64,000 nucleotides of DNA from Woeseiaceae bacterium (GTDB lineage Bacteria; Pseudomonadota; Gammaproteobacteria; Steroidobacterales; Woeseiaceae). A program made the position numbers and the translations under genes. Positions 18,596-28,427 of this stretch are shown here, piece after piece; within the stretch, counting starts at the first letter, position 1; each line of letters begins with the position of its first letter. The stretch covers positions 62,001-126,000 of the forward strand of contig JAJFKS010000028.1 in assembly GCA_021773115.1 (NCBI GenBank), written 5' to 3'. Under the pieces are notes generated by a model. That model worked only from the letters and a program-made list of their open reading frames with translations, did not search any database and was not told where the DNA came from.

Positions 18596-19732
18596 GTGAC
18601 TGACGCTGTTAAAAAAACAAATCTGCTCGGATTGTCGCAAGGCGATCTCGAGCAGTTTTTGATTGCACGAAATGAAAGGCCGTTTCGGGCAAAGCAAATC
18701 ATGCAGTGGATATACCAGCGCGCGGTCGACGACTTCGATCTGATGACAGACCTGTCCAAATCCTTGCGGGCTGAGCTGCAAGCATCCGCCGAGTTCGTGC
18801 CGCCGAAAGTCTTGCAGCGCTTTGACTCCACGGATGGTTGCGTGAAGTGGTTGTTTTCAAGTGGTTCCGGGCAGGCAGTGGAAACCGTTTTTATCCCGGA
18901 AGCGGACCGCGGCACTTTGTGCATTTCATCACAAGTGGGTTGCGCGCTCGATTGCTCGTTTTGTGCAACCGGCGCTCAGGGATTTAATCGTAATCTGACG
19001 AGTGCAGAAATTATTGGCCAGGTTCGACATGCGATTGCCGACTTGCCCCGACGTGGCAATGGCGAGGCGGCGATCAGCAACGTTGTGTTCATGGGCATGG
19101 GCGAGCCATTGGCGAATTATCGCAATGTCGTGCCGGTGCTCGAGTTGCTGGTTTCTGACTGGGCCTACGGCATGTCACGTCGCCGTGTAACGGTCAGTAC
19201 ATCCGGTATTGTGCCGCACATCAACAAGCTCGCGGACGACTGCAATGTTGCGCTCGCGGTATCGCTGCATGCCCCCAGTGATGAACTGCGTGATCAGATC
19301 GTACCGATTAACAAATTGCACCCGATCAGCACTTTGCTGGATGCCTGCTGGAAATACGCGGAAAAACGTTCGAATCGCTTCATTACGTTCGAGTACGTGA
19401 TGTTGCGCGGCGTCAACGATTCTATTGCCCACGCCAATCAGCTGGCAGAGCTCCTGAAAGACAAGCCGGCCAAGGTGAATCTCATTCCCTTCAATCCTTT
19501 CCCTGGCACCGAGTTCAAACGCTCGTCTGCAGACACGATCCGGCATTTTCAGTCGCGGTTGCGAGAACGGGGTCTGGTTGCAACGACCCGGCGGACCCGC
19601 GGCGACGATATCGACGCGGCATGCGGGCAGCTTGCTGGTAAAGTAAGCGATCGTGTGAAAAAGCGACTTGGCGACAAGAGCATTGGCCAGAAAACCACTG
19701 GCGACGAGGACATAAGGATCTCATCAGCATGA
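18596..19732 (+). CDS. rlmN: Dual-specificity 23S rRNA/tRNA adenine-C2 methyltransferase RlmN
   Basis: A 378-residue radical-SAM enzyme that methylates A2503 of 23S rRNA and A37 of some tRNAs. The cluster-binding CxxxCxxC is C116-C120-C123 (VGCALDCSFCAT). The catalytic cysteine near the C-terminus lies in GDDIDAACGQLAG. The GTG at 18596 is chosen because it gives the family start (MTDAVKKTNLLGL); the frame stays open further upstream only as an overlap with ndk. Its stop overlaps the pilW start. Confidence 0.94.
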   Translation: MTDAVKKTNLLGLSQGDLEQFLIARNERPFRAKQIMQWIYQRAVDDFDLMTDLSKSLRAELQASAEFVPPKVLQRFDSTDGCVKWLFSSGSGQAVETVFIPEADRGTLCISSQVGCALDCSFCATGAQGFNRNLTSAEIIGQVRHAIADLPRRGNGEAAISNVVFMGMGEPLANYRNVVPVLELLVSDWAYGMSRRRVTVSTSGIVPHINKLADDCNVALAVSLHAPSDELRDQIVPINKLHPISTLLDACWKYAEKRSNRFITFEYVMLRGVNDSIAHANQLAELLKDKPAKVNLIPFNPFPGTEFKRSSADTIRHFQSRLRERGLVATTRRTRGDDIDAACGQLAGKVSDRVKKRLGDKSIGQKTTGDEDIRISSA

Positions 19733-20493
19733 ACAGAAGCAAACTGATCATTTCGGCCGCGCTTAGCCTGTTCCTGATCGGGGCTTGCGTGACAACGACG
19801 ACCGGGTCCATCACGGAGCCGGTACGCAACGACGAAGATGCAGCGGAGCTTAATTATCAACTGGGCGCGCGTTATTACAATGCTGGCAACTATCAGCTCG
19901 CGCGCGACCGACTTTTGCTTGCAATTGACATCGACCCGCGCATGGCGGTCGCCTATACGACGCTAGCGTTGACGTACGAGGCACTCGACAACGAGCGACT
20001 GGCGAGAGAGGCCTACGAGTCAGCGGTTAAGGTCGCACCGAAGGACTTTCAGGTGCAAAACTCTTACGCGGTTTTCCTGTGCCGACAACGCGATTACGAA
20101 CAGTCACAGAAATTTTTCGCACGGGCTGCAAGTCACCCGCACAACGATGACTCTGAACAGACGCTGACCAACGCCGGGATTTGCATGATGCAGAAGCCGG
20201 ACGAAGCGGCCGCCGAGGCATTCTTTCGTTCGGCACTTGAGCGCAAGTCATCCTACGGCGAAGCGCTGCTGCAACTATGCCTGTTGAAATTCAGGAATGA
20301 AGATTACCTTAGTGCGCGAGCGTTTCTACAACGTTATATGGCGACGAATCAGATCACGGCAGGTGTGTTGCTGCTGGCCTCAAGAATCGAAGACAATCTC
20401 GACAATGATCGGGGTCGTAGGGAATTCGAAGATCGCCTGATACGGGACTTTCCAACCTCGGATGAGGCTCGCAAGGTATTGGGCGCGGATTAG
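19729..20493 (+). CDS. pilW: Type IV pilus biogenesis/stability lipoprotein PilW (PilF)
   Basis: A 254-residue outer-membrane pilotin. The lipobox is LIGAC with Cys20, followed by a short linker and about six TPR-like helical repeats (for example ELNYQLGARYYNAGNYQLARDR cut by the mature start, and AYTTLALTYEALDNERLA). It assists assembly of the PilQ secretin in type IV pilus systems. Its position after rlmN and before rodZ is conserved. It overlaps rlmN by 4 bp and rodZ by 1 bp. Confidence 0.88.
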   Translation: MNRSKLIISAALSLFLIGACVTTTTGSITEPVRNDEDAAELNYQLGARYYNAGNYQLARDRLLLAIDIDPRMAVAYTTLALTYEALDNERLAREAYESAVKVAPKDFQVQNSYAVFLCRQRDYEQSQKFFARAASHPHNDDSEQTLTNAGICMMQKPDEAAAEAFFRSALERKSSYGEALLQLCLLKFRNEDYLSARAFLQRYMATNQITAGVLLLASRIEDNLDNDRGRREFEDRLIRDFPTSDEARKVLGAD

Positions 20494-21326
20494 TGGTCGA
20501 CGAAAACAACAGTCTCGACCAGGAAGCACCGGACGAGGAAGCGAGCGGGCCGCTGTGCGGCGAACGACTGGCCGCGGCGCGACGTGAGTTGCAAATCCCG
20601 GTAATCGAGATTGCCAAGGAGCTGCATCTGGACGAATACAAGGTGCGTGCGCTGGAAAGTAATGACTTTGCTGCCATAGGCGCCCCGGTATTCGCCAAAG
20701 GTCATTTGCGAAAATTCGCGCAAATTGTTCGCGTTAGCGAAGCCGACATCATGGATGATTACTACCTGTTGACGCGCTCGCAGGATTCGCAGCCGGCCCT
20801 GGCGTTGCGGCCGAGGCAACGCCAGGACTTGTCGCCCGGCCCATGGATCGCTGCTATCGCCGTCATTGTCCTGGCCGCCACTGCTTATTGGTGGACCGTA
20901 GTACGTGTGCCAGCCGAAGAGGCGCCAGCGACCGGTCAAGTGACACCGATGCAGCCACAGGACCAAAGCAGTGATGGCGACGATTTCGTCGAGGCCCCGG
21001 ATGACGAACTGCCTGTTGAAGAGCCGATCGAAAACGAGGCACCGACCGCAACCGAGGTTGAACCGGCGCCGGTCGATACAGGCACGATGACACTGCAGAT
21101 TAACTACTCGGGCGATTGCTGGACCGAAATCAGCGACGCTCGCGGGCAACGCCTGTTTTTCGATCTGGGCAAGGCAGGCCGCACCGTAAATCTCTCGGGC
21201 GAAGCGCCTTTCAATGTCCTGTTTGGGGATGCGGCTAATGTCAGGCTGCGCGTGAATGGCGAGGCATTCGAACTGCCTGCAGTCGATCGGCGTGGCACGG
21301 CCAGGCTAACGATTACCGGCACATGA
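20493..21326 (+). CDS. rodZ: Cytoskeletal/transcription-type protein RodZ
   Basis: A 277-residue bitopic protein. A Cro-like helix-turn-helix covers about residues 22-90 ([22 protein letters not shown]) and a membrane helix about 125-145. An acidic, proline-rich periplasmic stretch leads to a C-terminal beta domain ([20 protein letters not shown]). RodZ links MreB to the elongasome and sets rod shape. The start is a GTG overlapping the pilW stop. The gene that usually follows, ispG, is missing; hisS begins at once with a 4-bp overlap. Confidence 0.88.
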   Translation: MVDENNSLDQEAPDEEASGPLCGERLAAARRELQIPVIEIAKELHLDEYKVRALESNDFAAIGAPVFAKGHLRKFAQIVRVSEADIMDDYYLLTRSQDSQPALALRPRQRQDLSPGPWIAAIAVIVLAATAYWWTVVRVPAEEAPATGQVTPMQPQDQSSDGDDFVEAPDDELPVEEPIENEAPTATEVEPAPVDTGTMTLQINYSGDCWTEISDARGQRLFFDLGKAGRTVNLSGEAPFNVLFGDAANVRLRVNGEAFELPAVDRRGTARLTITGT

Positions 21327-22594
21327 GCAACAAACTCAGAGCGATTCGCGGGATGAACGATATCCTGCCCGAGGTTTCGGGTACCTGGCGGTACCTGGAA
21401 TCGACGGTGCAGGCGATTGTCGAGTCTTACGGCTATCGCGAGATTCGGTTGCCACTGCTGGAGCAGACCGAGCTGTTCAAGCGCTCCATTGGCGAAGTTA
21501 CAGACATTGTCGAAAAAGAGATGTACACGTTCCCTGATCGCAACGGTGAAAGCCTGACCTTGCGGCCGGAAGCAACCGCGGGCGTGGTCCGAGCGGGCAT
21601 GACTAATGGCCTGTTCCACAACCAGAAGCAGAAGCTCTGGACCACCGGACCGATGTTTCGCTACGAAAAACCTCAGCAAGGTCGTTATCGCCAGTTCTAC
21701 CAGTTCGATGTCGAGGCGGTCGGCTTTGACGGGCCGGATGTTGACGCTGAGCTGATTATCATGAGTGCGCGGATGTGGCAGCGACTGGGAATCGACAAGA
21801 TCCGGCTGGAAATCAATTCGCTGGGTACGCCGGCGGCCCGGGCGGGCTATCGGGAAGCACTGGTTGAGTACTTTTCCAGCGTGAAAAATCAGCTCGATGA
21901 GGATAGTATTCGCCGGCTTGAGCAGAATCCGCTCAGAATTCTCGATAGCAAGAATCCGGATATGAAGGCGCTGGTTGAAGCAGCACCAATCATGCTGGAC
22001 TTTCTGGACGAGGCTTCCGCGGAGCATTTCGCAGCACTGAAGGCACTGCTGGACGCTGCCGGAGTGCCCTACAGCGTGAATCCGCGCCTGGTTCGCGGTC
22101 TCGATTATTACTCGCGAACCGTGTTCGAGTGGGTAACCGATGCGCTGGGGTCACAAGGCGCTGTGTGTTCCGGAGGGCGCTACGACGGCCTGGTTGAAAA
22201 GCTGGGCGGCCGCCCAACACCTGCGGTCGGCTGGGCGATGGGAATTGAGCGCCTGGTCGCGCTGTTTGAGGCCTGTGGTGGAAAAGCACCGGTAGCGGAT
22301 GCCGATGTTTATATTGCGGCGCTGGGTGAAGGAACGCTCGAAAGGGCCTTTGCGCTGGCCGAAGAATTGCGGGACCAGGTGACCGGAATTCGAATTGAAA
22401 TGAACCTGGGCGGTGGCAGTTTTAAATCGCAGATGAAGCGCGCGGACAAGAGCGGCGCCGAGTATGCGTTGATCCTGGGTGAGCAAGAGCTCGCCGAGGG
22501 GCAGGTAGGCATCAAACCATTGCGCAGCACTGACGATCAGGAAAGTGTCGCGCTGGACGAGCTGGCGGCAACGTTGGCAAAAATTTTGAGGTAA
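21323..22594 (+). CDS. hisS: Histidyl-tRNA synthetase
   Basis: A 423-residue class II aminoacyl-tRNA synthetase. Visible are the N-terminal [11 protein letters not shown], motif 2 ([16 protein letters not shown]), the histidine-specific block [15 protein letters not shown], motif 3 ([14 protein letters not shown]) and the C-terminal anticodon-binding domain from about residue 330. The length matches the E. coli enzyme (424). It overlaps rodZ and is followed by the yfgM-like gene after 10 bp. Confidence 0.97.
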   Translation: MSNKLRAIRGMNDILPEVSGTWRYLESTVQAIVESYGYREIRLPLLEQTELFKRSIGEVTDIVEKEMYTFPDRNGESLTLRPEATAGVVRAGMTNGLFHNQKQKLWTTGPMFRYEKPQQGRYRQFYQFDVEAVGFDGPDVDAELIIMSARMWQRLGIDKIRLEINSLGTPAARAGYREALVEYFSSVKNQLDEDSIRRLEQNPLRILDSKNPDMKALVEAAPIMLDFLDEASAEHFAALKALLDAAGVPYSVNPRLVRGLDYYSRTVFEWVTDALGSQGAVCSGGRYDGLVEKLGGRPTPAVGWAMGIERLVALFEACGGKAPVADADVYIAALGEGTLERAFALAEELRDQVTGIRIEMNLGGGSFKSQMKRADKSGAEYALILGEQELAEGQVGIKPLRSTDDQESVALDELAATLAKILR

Positions 22595-22604
22595 AGGCTT
22601 TATC

Positions 22605-23321
22605 GTGGACGAACTACTTTCAGAAAAAGAACAACTTGAGCAATTCCGTGCCTGGTGGTCAGAGTACGGCATGTACGTCATTGGCGGCATCGTAATTGGC
22701 GCGGGTTTGCTGTTCGGCATCGGTCAGTACAAAGACCGTAAGTTGCAGGCACAACTCGAAGCGTCCGTTGCGTTTGAGAGTCTCATCGAGCAGGTTGCCG
22801 ATGGCGATCTTGTTGATGCAGAAGCGACGGCGGCAGAGATTCACACGTCGTATGCCAAGACAACCTACGCCGGACAAGCTGGACTTGCGATGGCGCGGCT
22901 TTACATGGATAAGAATCGCGATCAGGACGCAGTTGAGGCCCTGTTGTCGGTCATCAATAGTGGCGCTGACAAGGAGCTCAAGCATGTTGCTCGCTTGCGG
23001 CTCGCGCGTATCTACCTGTACCAGGACAAGGCGCAGGAAGTTGTCGATTTGCTGAGCAAGCAGGACAGTCATCCCTTTGCTGCCGCATACGGTGAAGTCC
23101 TGGGTGATGCCTATACCGCACTTGGGCGTATTGCCGAGGCACAGGATGCCTATCAAAAAGTGTTGCTCGACCCATTGTCTCAGGGCACGGTTGATCAACA
23201 GCTGGTGCAATGGAAGGCGCTTGATTTGCCTGAGATTGAGCCCACGGCGAGCGACAAGGCTGAACCGGTATCAACCGAGGCTGTCGAATCCGAAGAGCCC
23301 GAAACTGGCAGATCTGAGTGA
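22605..23321 (+). CDS. YfgM-like periplasmic TPR protein, SecYEG-associated
   Basis: A 238-residue bitopic protein starting with GTG. The N-terminus SEKEQLEQFRAWWSEYGMYV is typical of the YfgM family. One membrane helix covers about residues 24-44, followed by a periplasmic TPR-like domain (QAGLAMARLYMDKNRDQDAV and similar). YfgM works with PpiD at the Sec translocon to hand over secreted proteins. The C-terminal 30 residues are acidic and low in complexity. The location between hisS and bamB is conserved. It overlaps bamB by 4 bp. Confidence 0.87.
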   Translation: MDELLSEKEQLEQFRAWWSEYGMYVIGGIVIGAGLLFGIGQYKDRKLQAQLEASVAFESLIEQVADGDLVDAEATAAEIHTSYAKTTYAGQAGLAMARLYMDKNRDQDAVEALLSVINSGADKELKHVARLRLARIYLYQDKAQEVVDLLSKQDSHPFAAAYGEVLGDAYTALGRIAEAQDAYQKVLLDPLSQGTVDQQLVQWKALDLPEIEPTASDKAEPVSTEAVESEEPETGRSE

Positions 23322-24523
23322 ACAATATTTGGCGATTAAGCGGTCTGGTCGCGGCAACAATGTTGCTGGTGTCCTGTGGTTTGTTCAGCGACAAGGACAA
23401 AGAACTCGAGCCGAAAGAGCTCTCCAAACTGCATAACTCACTGAACGTCAAACGCATTTGGCATACCAAGCTCGGCGGCGCTGCCGAATACCTGATGGTT
23501 GGTCTGCGCCCGGCAACAGATGGCAACAATATTTTTGCTGCGAGCTACGACGGTAAAGTTACCGCACTGACTCCCGCCAACGGCAAGTCGGTCTGGAAGG
23601 TCAACCTTGACGTCGAGTTGTCAGCAGGACCGGGCGTCGGCGAAGGTGTTGTCGTACTGGCGACTAAAGACGGCCACATCATTACATTGGATGCCAGGAC
23701 CGGTGCCGAGCGATGGCGCCGGTATGTCGGCGGCGAAACGCTTGCGCAACCACTGGTTAAAGGTGAGAACGTCATCGTGCAGTCAATCGACAATCGGCTG
23801 CAAGCGCTGTCGCTGTTTGATGGCAAGCGACGTTGGGAACTTGAGCAGTCAATGCCTGCGCTGACAATGCGCGGCGCGTCATCGCCGTTGCTGGTCGGCC
23901 CAAGGGTTATCGCCGGGTTTGATAACGGTCGCTTGCTCGGTGTCAATGCCGAGACCGGCGATATCGAGTGGGACTCGATGTTGTCGCTGCCGTCCGGCCG
24001 TTCGGATCTTGATCGTCTTGCCGACGTTGACGGCGCAATCGCTGTAGTGGGACAGGATGTCTACGCCGCTGGCTACCAGGGACGCATTGCGTCGGTCGCC
24101 GCAGAATCCGGCCAGATCCTGTGGTCTCGCGACATCTCAACCCATGTTGGCGTAGCGGCCGACTGGAATAGCGTTTACACGACGCAAAGCGGCGGTGAAA
24201 TTATCGCTATGGGTCGTAACAACGGTGAGGAAATCTGGCGCAACGACGATCTACTGCGTCGCGACCCAACATTGCCAGTCCCGTTTCATACCACCGTCGC
24301 GGTGGGTGATTTTGAAGGCTATTTACACTTCTTCAGCAGTATCGACGGCGCGGCTGTGGCGCGACTGAGTCAGGGTGGCAAGGCAATTTCGAGCCGGCCA
24401 CTGGCTGTTGCCAATTCGCTGTATGTGCAAAGTGACGATGGCACGCTGGCGGCTTACACCGTGGTGCAGGATCGCAGCAAGCGCAAAGCCCCCGATATTT
24501 CCAAAACCGCTGACGGGTCCTGA
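23318..24523 (+). CDS. bamB: Outer membrane protein assembly factor BamB
   Basis: A 401-residue lipoprotein with lipobox LLVSC (Cys20) and an eight-bladed beta-propeller made of PQQ-like repeats (ALTPANGKSVWKVNLD, TLDARTGAERWRRYVGG, VNAETGDIEWDSML and others). It is a subunit of the BAM complex that inserts beta-barrel proteins in the outer membrane. The GTG start overlaps the stop of the upstream gene; der follows after 25 bp. Confidence 0.95.
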   Translation: MNNIWRLSGLVAATMLLVSCGLFSDKDKELEPKELSKLHNSLNVKRIWHTKLGGAAEYLMVGLRPATDGNNIFAASYDGKVTALTPANGKSVWKVNLDVELSAGPGVGEGVVVLATKDGHIITLDARTGAERWRRYVGGETLAQPLVKGENVIVQSIDNRLQALSLFDGKRRWELEQSMPALTMRGASSPLLVGPRVIAGFDNGRLLGVNAETGDIEWDSMLSLPSGRSDLDRLADVDGAIAVVGQDVYAAGYQGRIASVAAESGQILWSRDISTHVGVAADWNSVYTTQSGGEIIAMGRNNGEEIWRNDDLLRRDPTLPVPFHTTVAVGDFEGYLHFFSSIDGAAVARLSQGGKAISSRPLAVANSLYVQSDDGTLAAYTVVQDRSKRKAPDISKTADGS

Positions 24524-24548
24524 TCAGCCTCGGTGAAGGTGCTTAATC

Positions 24549-25952
24549 ATGCTTCCTGTCATCGCTCTGATCGGCCGGCCAAATGTCGGCAAGTCCACCT
24601 TATTTAATCGACTGACGCGTTCACGCGACGCGCTCGTTGCCGACTACCCGGGGCTGACCCGGGATCGCAATTACGGTTTTGGCAAGCTTGGTCCGATTCC
24701 CTATCTGGTCATCGATACGGGCGGCGTGGCCGGTGGTGAGGAGGGCATCGCAGAGATCATGGTTGATCAATCTGTTCGTGCACTGCAGGAAGCGGATGTC
24801 GCCATCATCATGGTTGATGGTCGCAGCGGCCTGACCGCCGCCGATCTGCACGTTGCTGAACTGGCACGCAAGCACGCAAAGCGAACCTGGCTGGCAGTCA
24901 ACAAAACCGAAGGCCTCGAATCCGCCATTGCAAACAGCGAGTTTCATGCACTGGGACTCGGTGAACCGATTGCGGTTTCTGCCGCGCATGGCGATCGCGT
25001 CAGCGCGTTGATGGACGATGTGCTCGCATCGTTTGAGTTGCCTGATGCACAAATGGACGAAGACGACGATGTTGCCGACGATGATCGAGAGCTTCGTATT
25101 GCGATCGTCGGGCGTCCCAATGTTGGTAAGTCCACACTGGCGAATCGCATCCTGGGCGAGGAACGCCTGGTTGTTTTCGACCAGCCTGGAACGACGCGGG
25201 ATAGCGTCTCGGTTCCGTTCGAACGCAATGATCGCAAGTACGTGCTCATCGACACGGCCGGTATTCGCCGCAAGGCACGTGTCCATGAGGCGATCGAAAA
25301 ATTCAGTATTGTTAAAGCACTGCAGGCGATTGAGCAGGCGGAAGTGGTTATTGCAGTGCTTGATGCGCAGGAAGGTGTGACGGAACAGGACGTCAGCTTG
25401 CTGGGCCTTGTCATGGAACGGGGCAGGGCCCTGGTCGTGGTCACCAATAAGTGGGACGGACTGGCGGCGGACCAGCGCAAGAAAGTGCGCGATGATCTTG
25501 ACCGGCGCTTGCCGTTTCTGGATTTCGCAGAACGCATTACGATTTCGGCTTTACACGGCACGGCGGTTGGCGATCTGTTACCGGCTGTCGAGCGGGCCTT
25601 TGGCGCGGCGATGCGCGACATGTCCACCGCCGAACTGACGCGCGAGCTTGAGTCAGCGCTTATCGCGCATGCGCCGCCAATGATCCGCGGCCGTCGTATC
25701 AAGCTGCGTTATGCACATCAGGGTGGACGTAATCCGCCGGTCATCGTCATTCATGGCAACCAGACTGAAAAGTTACCGGAAGCCTATCGTCGTTATCTGA
25801 TCAATCGATTCAGAAAAGCGTTTAAACTTAAGGGTACGCCTGTTCGACTCGCGTTCAAGAAGGGCAAGAATCCTTTTGAAGGACGTCGCAATGTGCTGAC
25901 GCCGAGGCAGGAGCGAAAGCGCAAGCGCTTGATGAAAAAGGTCAAGAAATGA
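24549..25952 (+). CDS. der: Ribosome-assembly GTPase Der (EngA)
   Basis: A 467-residue protein with two consecutive GTPase domains. Each has a P-loop GRPNVGKST (near residues 8-16 and again after about 185) and a G3 DTAG/DTGG motif. The first G4 is NKTE, the second NKWD. A KH-like C-terminal domain with a basic tail follows. Der acts in maturation of the 50S subunit. The stop overlaps metX by 4 bp. Confidence 0.97.
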   Translation: MLPVIALIGRPNVGKSTLFNRLTRSRDALVADYPGLTRDRNYGFGKLGPIPYLVIDTGGVAGGEEGIAEIMVDQSVRALQEADVAIIMVDGRSGLTAADLHVAELARKHAKRTWLAVNKTEGLESAIANSEFHALGLGEPIAVSAAHGDRVSALMDDVLASFELPDAQMDEDDDVADDDRELRIAIVGRPNVGKSTLANRILGEERLVVFDQPGTTRDSVSVPFERNDRKYVLIDTAGIRRKARVHEAIEKFSIVKALQAIEQAEVVIAVLDAQEGVTEQDVSLLGLVMERGRALVVVTNKWDGLAADQRKKVRDDLDRRLPFLDFAERITISALHGTAVGDLLPAVERAFGAAMRDMSTAELTRELESALIAHAPPMIRGRRIKLRYAHQGGRNPPVIVIHGNQTEKLPEAYRRYLINRFRKAFKLKGTPVRLAFKKGKNPFEGRRNVLTPRQERKRKRLMKKVKK

Positions 25953-27052
25953 GCTCAGCCAGAAAACTCTACAAGTACGACGGAAAGTTTCGTATGTACC
26001 GTGCGGGACATTTGACGTCGCCAACGCTGGCGTATGAGACCTGGGGCGAATTGAACACGGCAAGAGACAATGCGGTCCTGATTTTCAGCGGCCTGTCGCC
26101 TTCAGCACACGCGGCGTCGTCTGAAAAAGATCCGTCGCCTGGCTGGTGGGAAGACATGATCGGATCCGGTCGACCGATCGATAGCGACAATTATTTCATC
26201 ATCAGCGTCAATTCGCTTGGCAGTTGTTTCGGCTCGACTGGCCCGGCAAGCCTTAACCCGGACACCGACGAGCGCTATCGTCTGTCATTCCCGATGTTGA
26301 CGCTTGAGGATATTGCTGAATCGGCTCACCTCGTCGTCAGGCACCTTGGCATCGAATGTTTGCATACGGTCGTCGGCTGTTCGATGGGTGGCATGAGCGG
26401 TCTTGCGTATTGTGTACGTCATGCCGGTAAAGCGAAGCGTTTTATTTCAGTTTCGTCGGCCACGCGTGCGCTGCCGTTTTCGATTGCCGTGCGCTCATTG
26501 CAACGCGAAATGATTCGCTCGGATCCGCTTTGGAAAAAAGGCAATTACGATCCGGGTTCACCGCCGGTTTCCGGGCAACGTCTGGCGCGTAAGCTTGGCA
26601 TGATCACGTACCGTTCGGCCGACGAGTGGAAGCAACGATTCGGTCGTGAGCGTGCGACGGACCCGGTGCGAGTTGACGATCAATTTGCTGCGGAATTTGC
26701 GGTGGAATCTTACCTGGAGAATCACGCGAACAAATTCAGTGGAGCATTTGATGCCAACTGCTATCTGTATTTGTCGCATGCCTCGGACCTGTTCGATCTC
26801 GCCGACCACGGTGGTTCGCTGGCGGCAGGCTTCAAGAAACTCAAGCTCGATCGGGCACTGGTCATCGGCGTAGAAACCGACATCCTTTTTCCGATCGAAC
26901 AGCAGCGTGAATTGGCAAAGGGCATTGCGTCGGTCTGTGCCGATACGCAATTGATCGAACTGGACTGCATTCGCGGGCATGACTCCTTTCTCGTTGAAAT
27001 GGACGCATTTCGGCCGGTTGTCTGTGATTTCTTTGAAAGTTGTGGTGCCTGA
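25949..27052 (+). CDS. MetX-family acyltransferase, probably serine O-succinyltransferase
   Basis: A 367-residue alpha/beta hydrolase-fold acyltransferase. The catalytic triad is Ser145 (GCSMGGMSG), Asp in GVETDILFP and His in [10 protein letters not shown]. Members acetylate or succinylate homoserine or serine. The substrate loop here reads [17 protein letters not shown], like the subgroup reported as serine O-succinyltransferases, rather than the GGCxGTTGPSS seen in homoserine acyltransferases. That would put it in cysteine rather than methionine synthesis. The assignment of substrate is from motif memory only. It is translationally coupled to der. Confidence 0.8.
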   Translation: MSSARKLYKYDGKFRMYRAGHLTSPTLAYETWGELNTARDNAVLIFSGLSPSAHAASSEKDPSPGWWEDMIGSGRPIDSDNYFIISVNSLGSCFGSTGPASLNPDTDERYRLSFPMLTLEDIAESAHLVVRHLGIECLHTVVGCSMGGMSGLAYCVRHAGKAKRFISVSSATRALPFSIAVRSLQREMIRSDPLWKKGNYDPGSPPVSGQRLARKLGMITYRSADEWKQRFGRERATDPVRVDDQFAAEFAVESYLENHANKFSGAFDANCYLYLSHASDLFDLADHGGSLAAGFKKLKLDRALVIGVETDILFPIEQQRELAKGIASVCADTQLIELDCIRGHDSFLVEMDAFRPVVCDFFESCGA

Positions 27053-27148
27053 GTGTGGGGGGAAGCGCCGTAGATCCGGCTGAATGACGGTAAATTTGCT
27101 GCATTTACTGTACGCTTCGCTGACTATAAATATAAAAAGGGGAGCATC

Positions 27149-27520
27149 ATGGGTTTTCTCAAGTCACTTGCACCACATGTTCACTGGGGGCTTCGCCTGT
27201 CACTCGCGGCGACCTTTATCTACCACGGCTGGGGCAAATTCCCGATCGACGCATTCTCGCAGGCAATGGGCATGCCGGTACCGATGGTATGGGCAGTTGC
27301 GATCGCCGAACTTGTGGGCGGCGCGGCACTGATCGCCGGTGCTTTCGGTAAAGAAATTCTCACGCGGCTCGGAGGCCTGATCGTGATCGTCATCATGATT
27401 GGTGCCATTGCGATGGTGCACGCAAAAAATGGCTTCAATGTCATGAACGGTGGCATGGAGTTTCAGCTGCTGATGCTGGTGACCGGTCTGTATTTTGCCG
27501 CGAAGGGCAACGACGCTTAA
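27149..27520 (+). CDS. DoxX family membrane protein
   Basis: A 123-residue protein with four predicted membrane helices. It shows the DoxX pattern HWGLRLSLAATFIYHGWGKF at the start and AIAELVGGAALIAGAFG in the middle. The family is widespread, and proposed roles range from quinol oxidase partners to thiol stress proteins; the exact function here is unknown. A GGGGAG ribosome site precedes the ATG. Confidence 0.85.
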   Translation: MGFLKSLAPHVHWGLRLSLAATFIYHGWGKFPIDAFSQAMGMPVPMVWAVAIAELVGGAALIAGAFGKEILTRLGGLIVIVIMIGAIAMVHAKNGFNVMNGGMEFQLLMLVTGLYFAAKGNDA

Positions 27521-27521
27521 G

Positions 27522-27545
27522 CAAGCAATTCGACAAGCAATTCGA
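27522..27545. repeat. 12-bp perfect tandem duplication after the DoxX gene
   Basis: CAAGCAATTCGA occurs twice in direct succession just after the doxX stop codon. It is followed by a shorter near-repeat (CGTCAGTCGTCAG). It looks like local slippage and no function is suggested. The rest of the 94-bp gap to the convergent peptidase gene shows no clear terminator. Confidence 0.7.
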
Positions 27546-27614
27546 TAATCGTCAGTCGTCAGCTTCGATTTTCACTGATCGCGATAAACGGGGATCCTAA
27601 ACCTGAATGCTGGC

Positions 27615-28427
27615 TTAGTCGGAAGTGTCTGTTGGCAGGAAAATCGCCGGGTCAACCGCAGTGCCGTTGAGATACGTGCCGAAATGCAGATGCGGCCCGG
27701 TGACTCTGCCCGTTGCGCCGACGGCGCCAAGCACTTCGCCTGTCCGGACAGGCTGACCCTTTTCAACCGCAATTTTACTGAGGTGACAGTACATGGTCAC
27801 GAAACCCTGACCATGATCCAGTAGCACTGTGTTGCCGTTGAAGAAGAAGTTGCCAGTCGCCGCGACGACACCGTCGCGGGGCGCGGATATGGGTTCGCCG
27901 TCGCGGCCTGCGATATCCATGCCTTTGTGCGGCGAGCGCGGCTGGTCATTGAAAAATCGTCGGTAGCCGAAACTTGGACTGCGGCTACCATTGACAGGGG
28001 CGGCCAGGGCAACACTGTCGACAGGCACATCGCGGAAGCTGTTGAGTGCGCTGTCAATAATCTTGCGTTCGCTGAAAATCCGATCGAGCTGCTCCTGGCT
28101 TTGCGTTACGAAGCTCTGATTCTCCACGGTGATGCGTTGTTCGCGATACGCATACGCTGACACTTCAAGCACCAATTCCGTACCGTCGACTGTAATGCGC
28201 AAATCGCCAGGCTCTGTGTCCAGAGGTATGCCGGCAACCGCGACCCATTGGCCATCACGCGCCATGACCAGCAACGGTCTGTCATGAAGCGTGGCTTTCG
28301 GTGCCGGTATAGCCGTACTGCCCAATTCGATCTCGGCGATGCCGCCCGGTCGAGGCGAGGTTTCGGTAGCAGCGACGAGCGCACTCGCTAAGAACAGCAC
28401 CGCAGTAACAGAAAACCTGCTAATCAT
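27615..28427 (-). CDS. Exported M23 (LytM-type) peptidase
   Basis: A 270-residue protein with a signal peptide (residues 1 to about 20). The N-terminal beta-rich domain (about 25-130) resembles those in periplasmic LytM proteins. The M23 domain has zinc ligands in HKGMDIAG and HLHFGTYLN plus the LDHGQGFVTMYCHLS segment. All ligand residues are present, so it should be an active peptidoglycan endopeptidase. Its start overlaps the 3' end of xseA by 8 bp, so the two are co-transcribed. Confidence 0.9.
   Translation of the reverse strand: MISRFSVTAVLFLASALVAATETSPRPGGIAEIELGSTAIPAPKATLHDRPLLVMARDGQWVAVAGIPLDTEPGDLRITVDGTELVLEVSAYAYREQRITVENQSFVTQSQEQLDRIFSERKIIDSALNSFRDVPVDSVALAAPVNGSRSPSFGYRRFFNDQPRSPHKGMDIAGRDGEPISAPRDGVVAATGNFFFNGNTVLLDHGQGFVTMYCHLSKIAVEKGQPVRTGEVLGAVGATGRVTGPHLHFGTYLNGTAVDPAIFLPTDTSD

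Noticed and set aside
24524-27148. SAM riboswitch controlling the MetX gene
   Set aside because: The gene overlaps der by 4 bp, leaving no leader for a riboswitch.
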